Origin: Azolla caroliniana
Lineage: Eukaryota; Polypodiophyta
Reading direction: 5' to 3'
Assembly: GCA_043228905.1 (NCBI GenBank)
Contig: JBHGNT010000010.1
Span: 10,540,001-10,604,000, forward strand
DNA length: 64,000 nucleotides
The position numbers and the translations under genes are program-made. Under the pieces are notes generated by a model. It ran no database searches. It was not told the DNA's origin and worked only from the letters and a program-made list of their open reading frames with translations. This document shows, piece after piece, positions 55,720 through 64,000 of the stretch (within the stretch, counting starts at the first letter, position 1; every line of letters begins with the position of its first letter).

Positions 55720-57786
55720 TTCTTAGGACAGATCCGGTGGCACAGCCGGATGCTCCGTCACTTGGCTGACTTGGCTACACCATTACACACCGCGGTACAT
55801 CGGACACCGTTCCAATGGACGGATACGGAGGATAAGGCATACAATGCCCTGAAGGTACTTTTGTCGCAAGCACCCGTCGTGCAGCCTCCGGATTGGAGCA
55901 AGGAATTTCATGTGTTCGTTGACGCTTCCGACATCGCTATCGGCAGCGCCTTAATGCAACTTACGGAGCCTAAATGGTACCGGCCGGTATATTACGCCAG
56001 CCGAAAGCTGTCCCAAGCGGAGAAGAACTATTCGACGACGGAACGGGAGGCCCTGGGCATGATCTACAGTGTCACAAAGTTTCGTCATTACCTATTGGGA
56101 AGGAAGTTCTCCTTTCATGTGGATCACTCGGCGCTCCTGTACTTACTGTCCAAGGCGTCCCTGACCGGTAAGTTGGCCCGTTGGACCTTGCTGTTGCAGG
56201 AGTTCGAATTCGAGATCTTCCACCGGCCCGGTATCCAGCATGCCGTAGCAGACTACCTGAGCCGGTTAGAGTCCGGAGAATCAGGCGACGGAGTATCGGA
56301 TGAATTCCCGGACGCAGAGTTATTCCGTATCACCCCGGAAACGGCAGCGGACGACACGGTGGCATCAGAAGATAGGTGGCTGACAAACATGCACCAGTTC
56401 CTAAGCACGGGCCTGCCACCGGAGGAAATGAACCGGGACGAGAGGAAACGACTAGCGGTGCAGAGCCGCAATTTCTGTCTGTTACGAGACACTCTCTACC
56501 ACAAAGGAGTAGATGGAATATGGAGACGGGCAGTCCGTAGTGACGAGAAACAAGTAATCTTACGGGAAGCACACTGTGGGGTTGCCGGAGGACACTATGC
56601 CGGGGAAGCGACGACAAGGAAAATATGGCAGAGCGGCTTATGGTGGCCCACGACGTTAAAAGACGCCGTCAAGTATGCTAAGGAATGTGACCTATGCCAA
56701 CGAATGGGCCAGCCTACGGAGCAAGCACGGATGCCACACCAACCGGTACTTCCACTAGAGCCATTCCAGAAGTGGGGGTTGGATTTTGTCGGACCGTTCA
56801 AGCCACCGGCAATGAGAACGGGTAATCGTTATGTCATCGTGGCAACAGATTATTGCACTAAATGGGTGGAGGCTAAGGCCTTGAGAGACAATACCGCGTC
56901 ATCCACAGCAAAATTCCTGTACGAGAACATTTGGTGCCGATATGGATGTCCGATTGAATTAATCAGCGACCAAGGAGGACACTTCCTCGGCCAGGTAGTG
57001 GAAATCTTAACAACGTTCTATGCCGTGGTCCATAAACGGAGCACACCGTACTACCCACAAGCGAACGGGTTAGCGGAGTCAACCAACAAAACACTCCAGA
57101 ACATTCTCCACAAAATCGTCAATGAAAACCGGATGGACTGGGATACAAAGCTCCATAGCGCGCTATGGGCGTACCGAACGGCATACAAAACAAGTATCCG
57201 GACAACGCCGTTCCGGTTAGCGTTCGGCTTAGAGGCGGTCATGCCGGTGGAATTTCAGGTACCAAGCTTACGGATCCAACTACGGGAACGGCTGAATGAA
57301 AAGGAGTCGGAAGAAATGCGGCTAGCAGCACTATGCGAACTGGAGGAGCAACGGCTGGCCAGCATCCTACACATGGAACTGGAGCAACGACGACGGAAAG
57401 CGTTCGTTGACCGTCACCGGAAAGGTCATGAAAAGATGTTCGAAATCGGAAAGCCGGTGCTAGTATTCCAAACGAGGATGGGCAAGATGCCGGGTAAACT
57501 CCGGTTTAGATGGACAGGCCCGTATTGGCTGACACGGGAATACAACGGGTCCTATCAGTTAGGGACACTTGCCGGTGAAGTGCTAGGCAAGTGGGTCAAC
57601 GGATTTAGACTGAAGCCCTATAAAGGACCGATGCCAAATAACCCGTTTATGCAGCCCACCGGCACTATACCGGGAACGGTACGGATGGAAGAAAAAGACG
57701 ACGGGGAACCCGTAGCAGAGGCGAAGGAAGACACGGCAACCCGTAAGGAAAACGGTAAGGGTCCGAAGGGACCTACGGATGTGTAA
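55720..57786 (+). pseudogene. Gypsy H RNase H and integrase
   Basis: Same frame as the upstream pol, after TGA 55717. RNase H: FHVFVDASDIAIGSALMQ, YYASRKLSQAEKNYSTTERE, VDHSALLYLLSK, HAVADYLSRLESG. A ~70-residue linker without a second RNase H. Integrase: zinc finger AHCGVAGGHYAGEATTRKIW with CDLCQR, WGLDFVGPF (first Asp), ISDQGGHFLG (second Asp), NGLAESTNKT (Glu), LWAYRTAYKTSI. C-terminal GPYWLTREYNGSYQLGTLAG is the GPY/F module. No chromodomain; ends at TAA 57784. All catalytic residues are present, so only the nonsense codons stand in the way. Confidence 0.94.
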
Positions 57787-57848
57787 GATCACATACCGTC
57801 ATTTATTAAAAAAATAAAAAATAAAAAAAAATCGAGGTATGAACGGAC

Positions 57849-60728
57849 GTGAAAGCAAGGAGCGAAAAGGTACGTAGTGGGCATTTAAGAGCTGCCACAT
57901 TGCTTAATACTAAATTGGTACACGACGTGCGCATGCTCGAAAAAGGCGCCAAGACGCACAGAGAAAAAGAAGAACGCATGGAGACCTTTTTTTTTCGCGA
58001 GCTAAGAAGCACAGAAGCACCAAGGCAGTGGAAGCTTAACAAACGCGAACCTGCACTCAGAGAACCCCCACGTTCGGAACGCTCTCTCTCTCGCTCTCAC
58101 TCTCATCACCACTCTACCTCGCCATCTTTCCTCGACCTCGAAGCAGACATGGAACCACAAACGCTGTCGGAAGCGGCCAGGAAATGGCTCAGGCAACACG
58201 GACTGGATGGGTTCTTGACCATCATGGAGGCACCACCGCACAAAGAAGCCGACCAGGTCATCAAAGAGCTCGACAAAGAAGTCATCACCGAGGAAGCGAT
58301 CCGTGCGCTAACAGGCCTTCCGGAGGGAGGTATTTTTCAGATTGATAACCCAACCTCGGAGCAACTCATCCGATATTTCAGTGAGTACTCTGTTGCCGGC
58401 AAAGGCTATCGAACGCAGGGCGGCGAAGATCCGCTATTCAGGGAGATAGCTCGAGTGCTCCATGAGTACGGCCACGTGTACCCCCGACCCCCTGTCATGC
58501 CAAAAAATCGGGCAGGGATGATCATAGCCACCTATGAAGGGATCAAGGTGGATTGGCCGGTGTTGATTGCAGACGGTTTGTGCGCGGCAATCGACACGGT
58601 ACGAGGAAAGGACGGCAAGGAGGGCCGGAAGCTGTGGCATGCCGTAGCGCAGTGGATAACATTGCTCGTGCCGCCGGTCGAGACCGTTCAGCCAAAGAAG
58701 CGGCCAAGATTATCGGAAGGAAGCACCTCGAAACCCGCGTCCAAACGACAACAGCTGCTGGCGTCGAAGGCGACGAAAGGGAAGAAACGGCTCCCAGAAC
58801 TGGAGGTGTCACCAGTCCGACCCGTTAAGATAACCATACGGCGACCGGGACAGAAGGAACCGGAACCCTTGACGGCACAGATACATGCCGCTACCCAGGA
58901 AGAGGAAACGGAGGAGCCAATAGAGCACCTCCAACGACGGTCAAAGAGTAGGACCGCCGGGACAGCGGGGGAGCGTTCGGAACCGCAAAAGGAAGAAACG
59001 CCCCCAACTCAACCTGAGCAAACCACAAGGGAGGAACCGGAACCGGTACGTATAGAACCGGCCTTGTCGACTTCTGTACAAGAAGTCATTCCAACGGCTC
59101 CGGAGACGGCGAGAACCGGAACTCAACAGCCGGCGAGCCCAGCCAACACACACAGCGGCCAAGGAGTAGAACCAGAACGGCAGATGCAGGCACTCAGGCC
59201 AGACAATTCCACAGTGAACGAGCCGACCCGACCAGTACAGCAGCAAGGCACCAGTAGCATGTGGCTACGGTGGGTAGGCGAGCAGATCGCCGGAGCGGTC
59301 GAGTACATAGAGGCGGAGGAGAGAGCGCACCACGAACGGTTGCTCGTCACAACCGTAGATCTAGAGACGGCCCGGTCCAGAATCCGGAGCCTTGAACAAG
59401 ACTTGGACAGGGTCACAAGGGAAATGGCTCAATTGGCTTTGACAACACAAGTCCAAGCACCGGTGACTCCGGGCAATGTACAGAATAAAGCGTCAGATCA
59501 ACCTGTACATAGCAATCAGACCCCGGCAACGGAAACCGTTCCGGAGAGAAATGCGGCACAAGCCCAAGAGCTTGCGGACTTAAAGGATGAGCTAGCTGCC
59601 CAAGAAGCGCTGAGGAGCCGCGAAAGAGAGTTGAAGACGGCATCGGAGGCAGAACTCAAAAAGACTGCTGAGAATCTACGCCGGGCCGAGGAGAGCTTAC
59701 GAAAAGGCCACCAAGCGTACGACCGGCTCAAGGAGGAAAAGGAGAAAATGCTGCAAGAGAAGGACAGGCTCCGGAGAAACGCCGAAACCGAAGTAGAGCG
59801 CCTGAAAGAGGAACTCCGGCAGCTAAAGGACCGGGAGGACCGGAACCATCGCCAGATCAACGGCAAGCTCAAACAAAAAACGGAGGAATTTGAGCACTTG
59901 CGCCGGGAGTATAAACGGTTGCAAACGGAGCACAAGGAACAGACGGATGAGCTCCGGCAAGTAGTTGATCGGACCGCAACGGCATACGCTAATGAACAAG
60001 CGGAAACCAGAAGACGGTTGGAAGAGGTGGAGAAGGTTCGGACAGAGCTCCTCAGGCAACAGCAGGCGGAAAAAGAAAGAGCGGCGGAGGTACTGCAGAG
60101 GCTGCAGACAACATATCAAGGGCAGCTGACGCGCTACAGAGAGCAGGCGGAGGATACGGCGAATCTCATCAAGCAGTTGAAGGAGGAACGACAAGTTGTG
60201 GAAAGTAGAGCGCAAATGGGAGCAAGTTGCATCCAGGATATCATGCGGGCCTGGTTGAACCAGACCAAGAGCTTGATTGACAACGGTTCCGTCAAATGGT
60301 GGACCAAGTGGGCCACGAACGCGGCGGAACTCCAATTGCTCCGGGCCGACGTAGAGAACCGGCGGAAGGAGGGAGATGATTGCTATATGCTGACTTCCGA
60401 AGACTTCACCGGCATAAGAGATGAGCTGGCCGAAGACTTTCAAGCCTTGGCAGAGGACCAACTAGGGCAAGTCCGGCAACTTGTAGCTCAGCTGAACGAC
60501 GACAGGCTGGAGACGCAGATGCAGTTTGAAAGCTACGAGAGGTCCCGGATCCGGGAAGAGAAAGCACGAGAACCGGTTACGGTCAACCTCAGTGATGAGG
60601 AACCGTTACTGGAAGGAGACCGGACCGGAAGCAGTCAAACGGGGATGCCGGAGTCAGAGAAACAAACGGAGCAGCCGCCTATAGAGCAGCCGGGGCAGCC
60701 TCAGTCCCAACCGCAACCACAGCAGTAG
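57849..60728 (+). CDS. Extra ORF3 of gypsy H: globular N-terminus plus long coiled coil
   Basis: 959 codons in sense orientation between integrase and the 3' LTR. The first ~100 residues are low-complexity, so ATG 58149 (MEPQTLSEAARKWLRQHGLD) may be the true start. Residues about 100-280 form a compact domain: IRALTGLPEGGIFQID, REIARVLHEYGHVYPRPPV, MPKNRAGMIIATYEGIKVDW, LIADGLCAAI. It recalls, from memory and with low certainty, the plant domain named 'putative plant transposon protein'. Then a disordered Pro/Glu/Thr stretch (280-470), a strongly heptad-like coiled coil (about 500-780), and a Gln/Pro tail. No signal peptide or membrane segment, so not a classical envelope protein. TAG at 60726 lies within a CAG run; the frame stays open to TGA 60813, suggesting a recent CAG-to-TAG change. 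Function unknown. Confidence 0.85.
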   Translation: MKARSEKVRSGHLRAATLLNTKLVHDVRMLEKGAKTHREKEERMETFFFRELRSTEAPRQWKLNKREPALREPPRSERSLSRSHSHHHSTSPSFLDLEADMEPQTLSEAARKWLRQHGLDGFLTIMEAPPHKEADQVIKELDKEVITEEAIRALTGLPEGGIFQIDNPTSEQLIRYFSEYSVAGKGYRTQGGEDPLFREIARVLHEYGHVYPRPPVMPKNRAGMIIATYEGIKVDWPVLIADGLCAAIDTVRGKDGKEGRKLWHAVAQWITLLVPPVETVQPKKRPRLSEGSTSKPASKRQQLLASKATKGKKRLPELEVSPVRPVKITIRRPGQKEPEPLTAQIHAATQEEETEEPIEHLQRRSKSRTAGTAGERSEPQKEETPPTQPEQTTREEPEPVRIEPALSTSVQEVIPTAPETARTGTQQPASPANTHSGQGVEPERQMQALRPDNSTVNEPTRPVQQQGTSSMWLRWVGEQIAGAVEYIEAEERAHHERLLVTTVDLETARSRIRSLEQDLDRVTREMAQLALTTQVQAPVTPGNVQNKASDQPVHSNQTPATETVPERNAAQAQELADLKDELAAQEALRSRERELKTASEAELKKTAENLRRAEESLRKGHQAYDRLKEEKEKMLQEKDRLRRNAETEVERLKEELRQLKDREDRNHRQINGKLKQKTEEFEHLRREYKRLQTEHKEQTDELRQVVDRTATAYANEQAETRRRLEEVEKVRTELLRQQQAEKERAAEVLQRLQTTYQGQLTRYREQAEDTANLIKQLKEERQVVESRAQMGASCIQDIMRAWLNQTKSLIDNGSVKWWTKWATNAAELQLLRADVENRRKEGDDCYMLTSEDFTGIRDELAEDFQALAEDQLGQVRQLVAQLNDDRLETQMQFESYERSRIREEKAREPVTVNLSDEEPLLEGDRTGSSQTGMPESEKQTEQPPIEQPGQPQSQPQPQQ

Positions 60729-60867
60729 CAGCAAGCACAACCGCAACAACCACAACCGGAAGAACAATCGGAAACTCTGGAACAAAGTATTTTGGACAAT
60801 TTGGGTGAACAATGAAGGGGCCGAGAAGGGTTCGACGTACAAGGTACTGTCCCACGGGCGTGCCATG

Positions 60868-61286
60868 TGTTACCGGCCGGCAAGGAGTCCAAAATACGGA
60901 GTGAAGGAATTAATTAAGTATTGTTGTAAATAAGCATAGTATGGACGGACGGACTGGAAACGGTATGCCGTTCCAGATCCGGACGGATTCCGAATAGGTG
61001 CGATAGGCACCGTTTTGTACTACGGGCCGGAAACCTATTTAAAGGCCCGGACCCCATTGTAATCGCAGCGGATAATTAATAGAGCATATGGTGTTTATAC
61101 TTCTGTGTTGATTTCCGTTCTGTAGTTACTGTGATATCTTACGCGTGTAATTAACCAAAGCACTCTAATTGTGTAACCTACGTAAGTCGGTGTAATCGTT
61201 GAATCTTAATCCTATGCCGTAATCACCCTTTGGTGAAGTGTCTCCGTGACACCTTGTGTTAGGCCTTGTCCGGTCAGAGAATAACA
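60868..61286 (+). repeat. 3' LTR of gypsy H (419 bp)
   Basis: Identical to the 5' LTR except for three transitions (near 60943, 61000 and 61170). Preceded by AAGGGGCCGAGAAGGG (60815-60830), a possible polypurine tract about 40 bp away. Confidence 0.96.
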
Positions 61287-62836
61287 ACTAGTTTAATTAG
61301 ACCAATCTTCCAAGCTTGAGGCATACAACTAGAATCCCAAGACTGTTGAAACATCAAATTCAAGGGCCCCTTTAAAATGTTGGAACATCTCTTAAAAACT
61401 TCATTTGTCAAGCCATCCCAACCAGGGCTCTTACCACTAGGAAGATGCCTTAAAACTACATCCACCTCATCCTCAGTGAAATCCGCATCCAATTCATGAC
61501 TAATGAGATCATGCACAATACATCCAACCACATCATAAAACTCATGATGTGCTCTACTCACCTCATCTATCATTAACAATTGTGGACCAATCAACTCCTT
61601 AAAGTAATGAAGACATATGTCAATTATTGTTGTAGGATCCACTATCAATTCATCCCCTTGCTTCACATGTACCACATTAGATCGAGCATAAGTAGGATGT
61701 AATGCTTGGAAAAACAAATGAGATTGACATTGATTATCAATGAGTCCTTCCCTGAGTTGTCGCATCTTAGCATAATGATAACTTTGGCATTGCAACTGAG
61801 AAATAATAATATGCAATTGACTTTGAATATCCAAAAGCTCTTCATCTAATGATGTATGTATCAATAATGCATTACACCTAGAGAGAACTTGTGAGAATTG
61901 TCGAATAAGACCTCTTCTTCGTTGAGCATTGGTTACTCCATACATACGATGAATGATGTTAATGTTTCATAATGTGATATCCCATGCTTTAACTCCTTTA
62001 AGATTCACTTGTTGAGAAAAATTTACCAAAATTTGCTCCATGGGAGAATCAAAGTGAGGTTGAAGCAAAAGAGAAGAGTTAAAGCGTAGTGGAGGCTTTC
62101 CAAGTAAAGATTTATACATGTCAATTGCATGATTACACACCTCCAAGCAAATAGGAAAGTGATCTGAAGTTCCAACATCTTGTAGAACGTTCATACGAAG
62201 TGATGTCGGTAAAAAAGAATCATCATGCATCACATACATTCTATCTAACCAACTCCATGTTTCTCTATGTTGAGCAGATTGGAAGGTAAAACTTGGATCA
62301 TTCCCTTGCAACCATGTCCAAACATCCAACTTCAGAACCTCCATAGCCAATGAGTCCCAAGCAAGTTGCTCAGGATCATCCATGATTGAATGTTCAGACG
62401 TGGATTGAAATGCATCAACACACATGTTAAAATCGCTCATAAGTAATCCTGGACGTCCAATAGATAGGGTTTGAAGGAGTGAACCCCATAATGCAATACA
62501 TTGAGTGGCTTGGTTAGGGGCATAAATCCCAACCACCCACACAACCTCGCCAAAAAAAGTGATTTCTAGAACCAAAAACCGACCATAAGGATCATTATGC
62601 ACCACTTGAGAATAATACTTATCCCTCACGATTAATACCACACTTGAATAATGATTATTAAGCTGTCCTGCATAAAATGATGAATATCCACGCAAATGCA
62701 CTATGGATCCTGCTAACTCATGACACTTATGCTCAACTACACATACTACATCCCATTCTCTACTTAACAAAGTTTCCCATAGTATATACTTCTTATGAGA
62801 ACATGCCCCTCTGACATTCCATGTTACCACTTTCAT
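61287..62836 (-). pseudogene. LINE K ORF2, N-terminal half: endonuclease and RT start
   Basis: ATG at 62836, 14 bases after the ORF1 stop. AP-type endonuclease: MKVVTWNVRGACSHKKYI, VVCVVEHKCHEL (catalytic Glu), VVWVVGIYAPNQ, LLMSDFNMCVD (usual GDFN box with Ser for Gly), SWLDRMYV and GTSDHFPICLE (catalytic Asp-His). One in-frame TGA at 61969-61967 (Arg codon CGA expected), then linker and RT start VDVVLRHLPSGKSPGWDGLT and LMFQQSWDSSCMPQAW. The reading breaks at ACTAG, where gypsy H is inserted, and continues in frame at 51443 leftward. Confidence 0.93.
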
Positions 62837-62849
62837 TCAATCAACAATG

Positions 62850-64000
62850 TTATGGGAGCACTTGCTCCTTTAGAGCAACTGATGTCATGAAACTAGTCAA
62901 AGCATGCTCCAATGCTGCATATGGATTTTCATGCACCACATCCTTAGAGTTGTGTATTGAAATCTTTTTTTTAGGTCCTCCTGTTTGACGAAAACCTCGA
63001 GAATTCGATGAATTTACAACTCGTCCCAATGAATCAAATTGAAGGTGAAGGGGTAATCCCTTATCCCTAGATTGTCGTTGCCAAGGAACTTTTCGAGGGC
63101 CCTCCCTAGTTCTTGAATTACCTTGCCAAGTAGTCACACGAGTAGTGGGTAAGCTACTACGCTGCATATTCATTGATTTCCCTTTCGACTTGCCCTTAAC
63201 CTCATGCCAATCTTTGTCAACACATCACTACTAGCTCTATCCAATGGTTTTTTCCCCTTATCTTTAACCACTAAATTATGTTTTTCCATATCCATAGATT
63301 CAATTCCCTTATTCTTAGGGCCCAAACCTTGAAGTGAGACCTCTTTATAACCCGTTCTAGGTGATGTTCCTTCATCCACAAAATCTGACACACCAACATC
63401 TCTCCCAACTCCTTCCTTATCATGCCCTTCAATAGGAACCTCTGTAGTTGAAGGATAATGACCGTGGCATTCCGCCATAAAGTGACCCCATTCACCACAT
63501 CCAAAACAATGACCTGCAAATGTCTCCCCCTTCAGTGTAAAACAAAGACTTCTCATACCAAGAGCATTCATACGCACCCATCCTGGCCTCTTGTGACTTG
63601 TATCCCATAACATATAAAATCTGCACTTATTTGTAGCATTTGCATGTGGAGATACCAACACTTTACCCATTTGAATCATCAACTCTGGTAAAAGTGGGCA
63701 TAAAAAAGCATGCTTACAATCCACTGTAACCCAAACACGACATTCTTGTTTTAACAAAGCATGATAGTCCACTACGGGGGACCATTGCATAACATGCACC
63801 AATCGTTTATCAAAAAACATAGGAACTTTACCCAACAATGCACTTCGATGCTTCGGTGAACGAAATACCACATCATAAAACCCTCGTGGTCCTGCATATA
63901 TATTTTCAACACAATTTGGTGACACGATTGTGTTAAACCATTGTTTAATCCAATTAACATATGGGAGTTTGCCGATAAAAAATAATATAACAGCACGATC
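62850..64000 (-). pseudogene. LINE K ORF1, nucleic-acid-binding, 5' end beyond the window
   Basis: The frame 63925-63170 has CRVWVTVDCKHAFLCPLLPE and KRPGWVRMNALGM, resembling the DUF4283-type domain of plant LINE ORF1, followed by the CCHC knuckle CFGCGEWGHFMAEC (63518-63477) and a Lys/Asp-rich tail. The stop at 63170 overlaps a new ATG (ATGA) opening a second frame, 63173-62850, rich in Arg/Ser. This may be a one-base frameshift or a genuine split. ORF1 proteins coat LINE RNA. The start lies at or past the right edge of the window. Confidence 0.87.

Larger units (their letters stand above)
51444..61286 (+). mobile_element. Ty3/gypsy element H, 9.8 kb, young, inserted in LINE K
   Basis: LTRs 51444-51862 and 60868-61286 are both 419 bp and differ at three positions by eye, all transitions. 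Perfect TSD ACTAG at 51439-51443 and 61287-61291. Gene order: gag, protease, RT, RNase H, integrase in one frame (51916-57786), then a separate sense ORF (57849-60728). No chromodomain and no second RNase H before integrase are visible. It is a non-chromovirus gypsy element; lineage unresolved between Athila/Tat-type and less common groups. Confidence 0.96.

Noticed and set aside
57849-60728. ORF3 as a retroviral envelope gene
   Set aside because: No signal peptide, no transmembrane segment and no furin-like site; coiled coil and Gln/Pro tail instead.

Overview
The window looks like nuclear, gene-poor heterochromatin of a vascular plant, most likely a flowering plant. It holds plant-type Copia elements with tRNA-iMet primer sites (TGGTATCAGAGC), two kinds of Ty3/gypsy element including a chromovirus, L1-type LINEs with a zinc-knuckle ORF1, long AT-rich spacers and many CT/CA microsatellites. 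I found no host protein gene, rRNA, confident tRNA gene, operon or CRISPR array. Nearly every real coding stretch belongs to a retrotransposon, most of them broken by stops and frameshifts.

Layout. 1-2.1 kb: a LINE reverse transcriptase remnant starting exactly at a (CT)n tract. 2.1-10.5 kb: AT-rich spacer with an old ~0.9 kb duplication (about 3.59-4.47 and 6.91-7.79 kb), a 144-bp tandem duplication and a tRNA-related repeat. 10.5-11.66 kb: a chromovirus reduced to LTR, chromodomain and LTR. 11.9-13.57 kb: an L1-type LINE remnant on the minus strand. 13.578-24.789 kb: Copia element A (TSD GATAT) carrying Copia element B (19.530-24.298, TSD AAGGA) nested inside it. 24.8-40.5 kb: one plus-strand LINE (D), interrupted by minus-strand Copia C (25.011-30.062) and plus-strand Copia E (33.085-39.488); E itself carries a reversed solo LTR F (36.164-36.915, TSD GAGAC). 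40.5-42.65 kb: a degenerate tandem repeat holding reversed solo LTR G (40.628-41.404, TSD GATAG). 43.26-46.45 kb: 5' halves of two more Copia elements (M, I). 46.5-49.30 kb: the 5' ends of two gypsy elements facing each other (L plus, J minus). 49.3-64 kb: a minus-strand L1-type LINE (K) split by a 9.8-kb Ty3/gypsy element H (51.444-61.286, TSD ACTAG).

Relative ages from nesting and by-eye LTR comparison: A and C are old (LTRs about 10% different), B and E are younger (about 2-3%), and H is very young (3 differences in 419 bp). B, E, F and G belong to one family whose LTRs carry a 54-bp minisatellite and three stacked inverted repeats around the TATA box.

The most interesting object is element H. 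It has near-identical LTRs and a perfect TSD, but gag-pol is crossed by at least four in-frame stops, and a large sense-strand third ORF (959 codons, globular N-terminal domain plus long coiled coil) lies between integrase and the 3' LTR. Many stops in H and the other elements can be explained as CGA/CAG/CAA becoming TGA/TAG/TAA, as expected from methyl-cytosine deamination.
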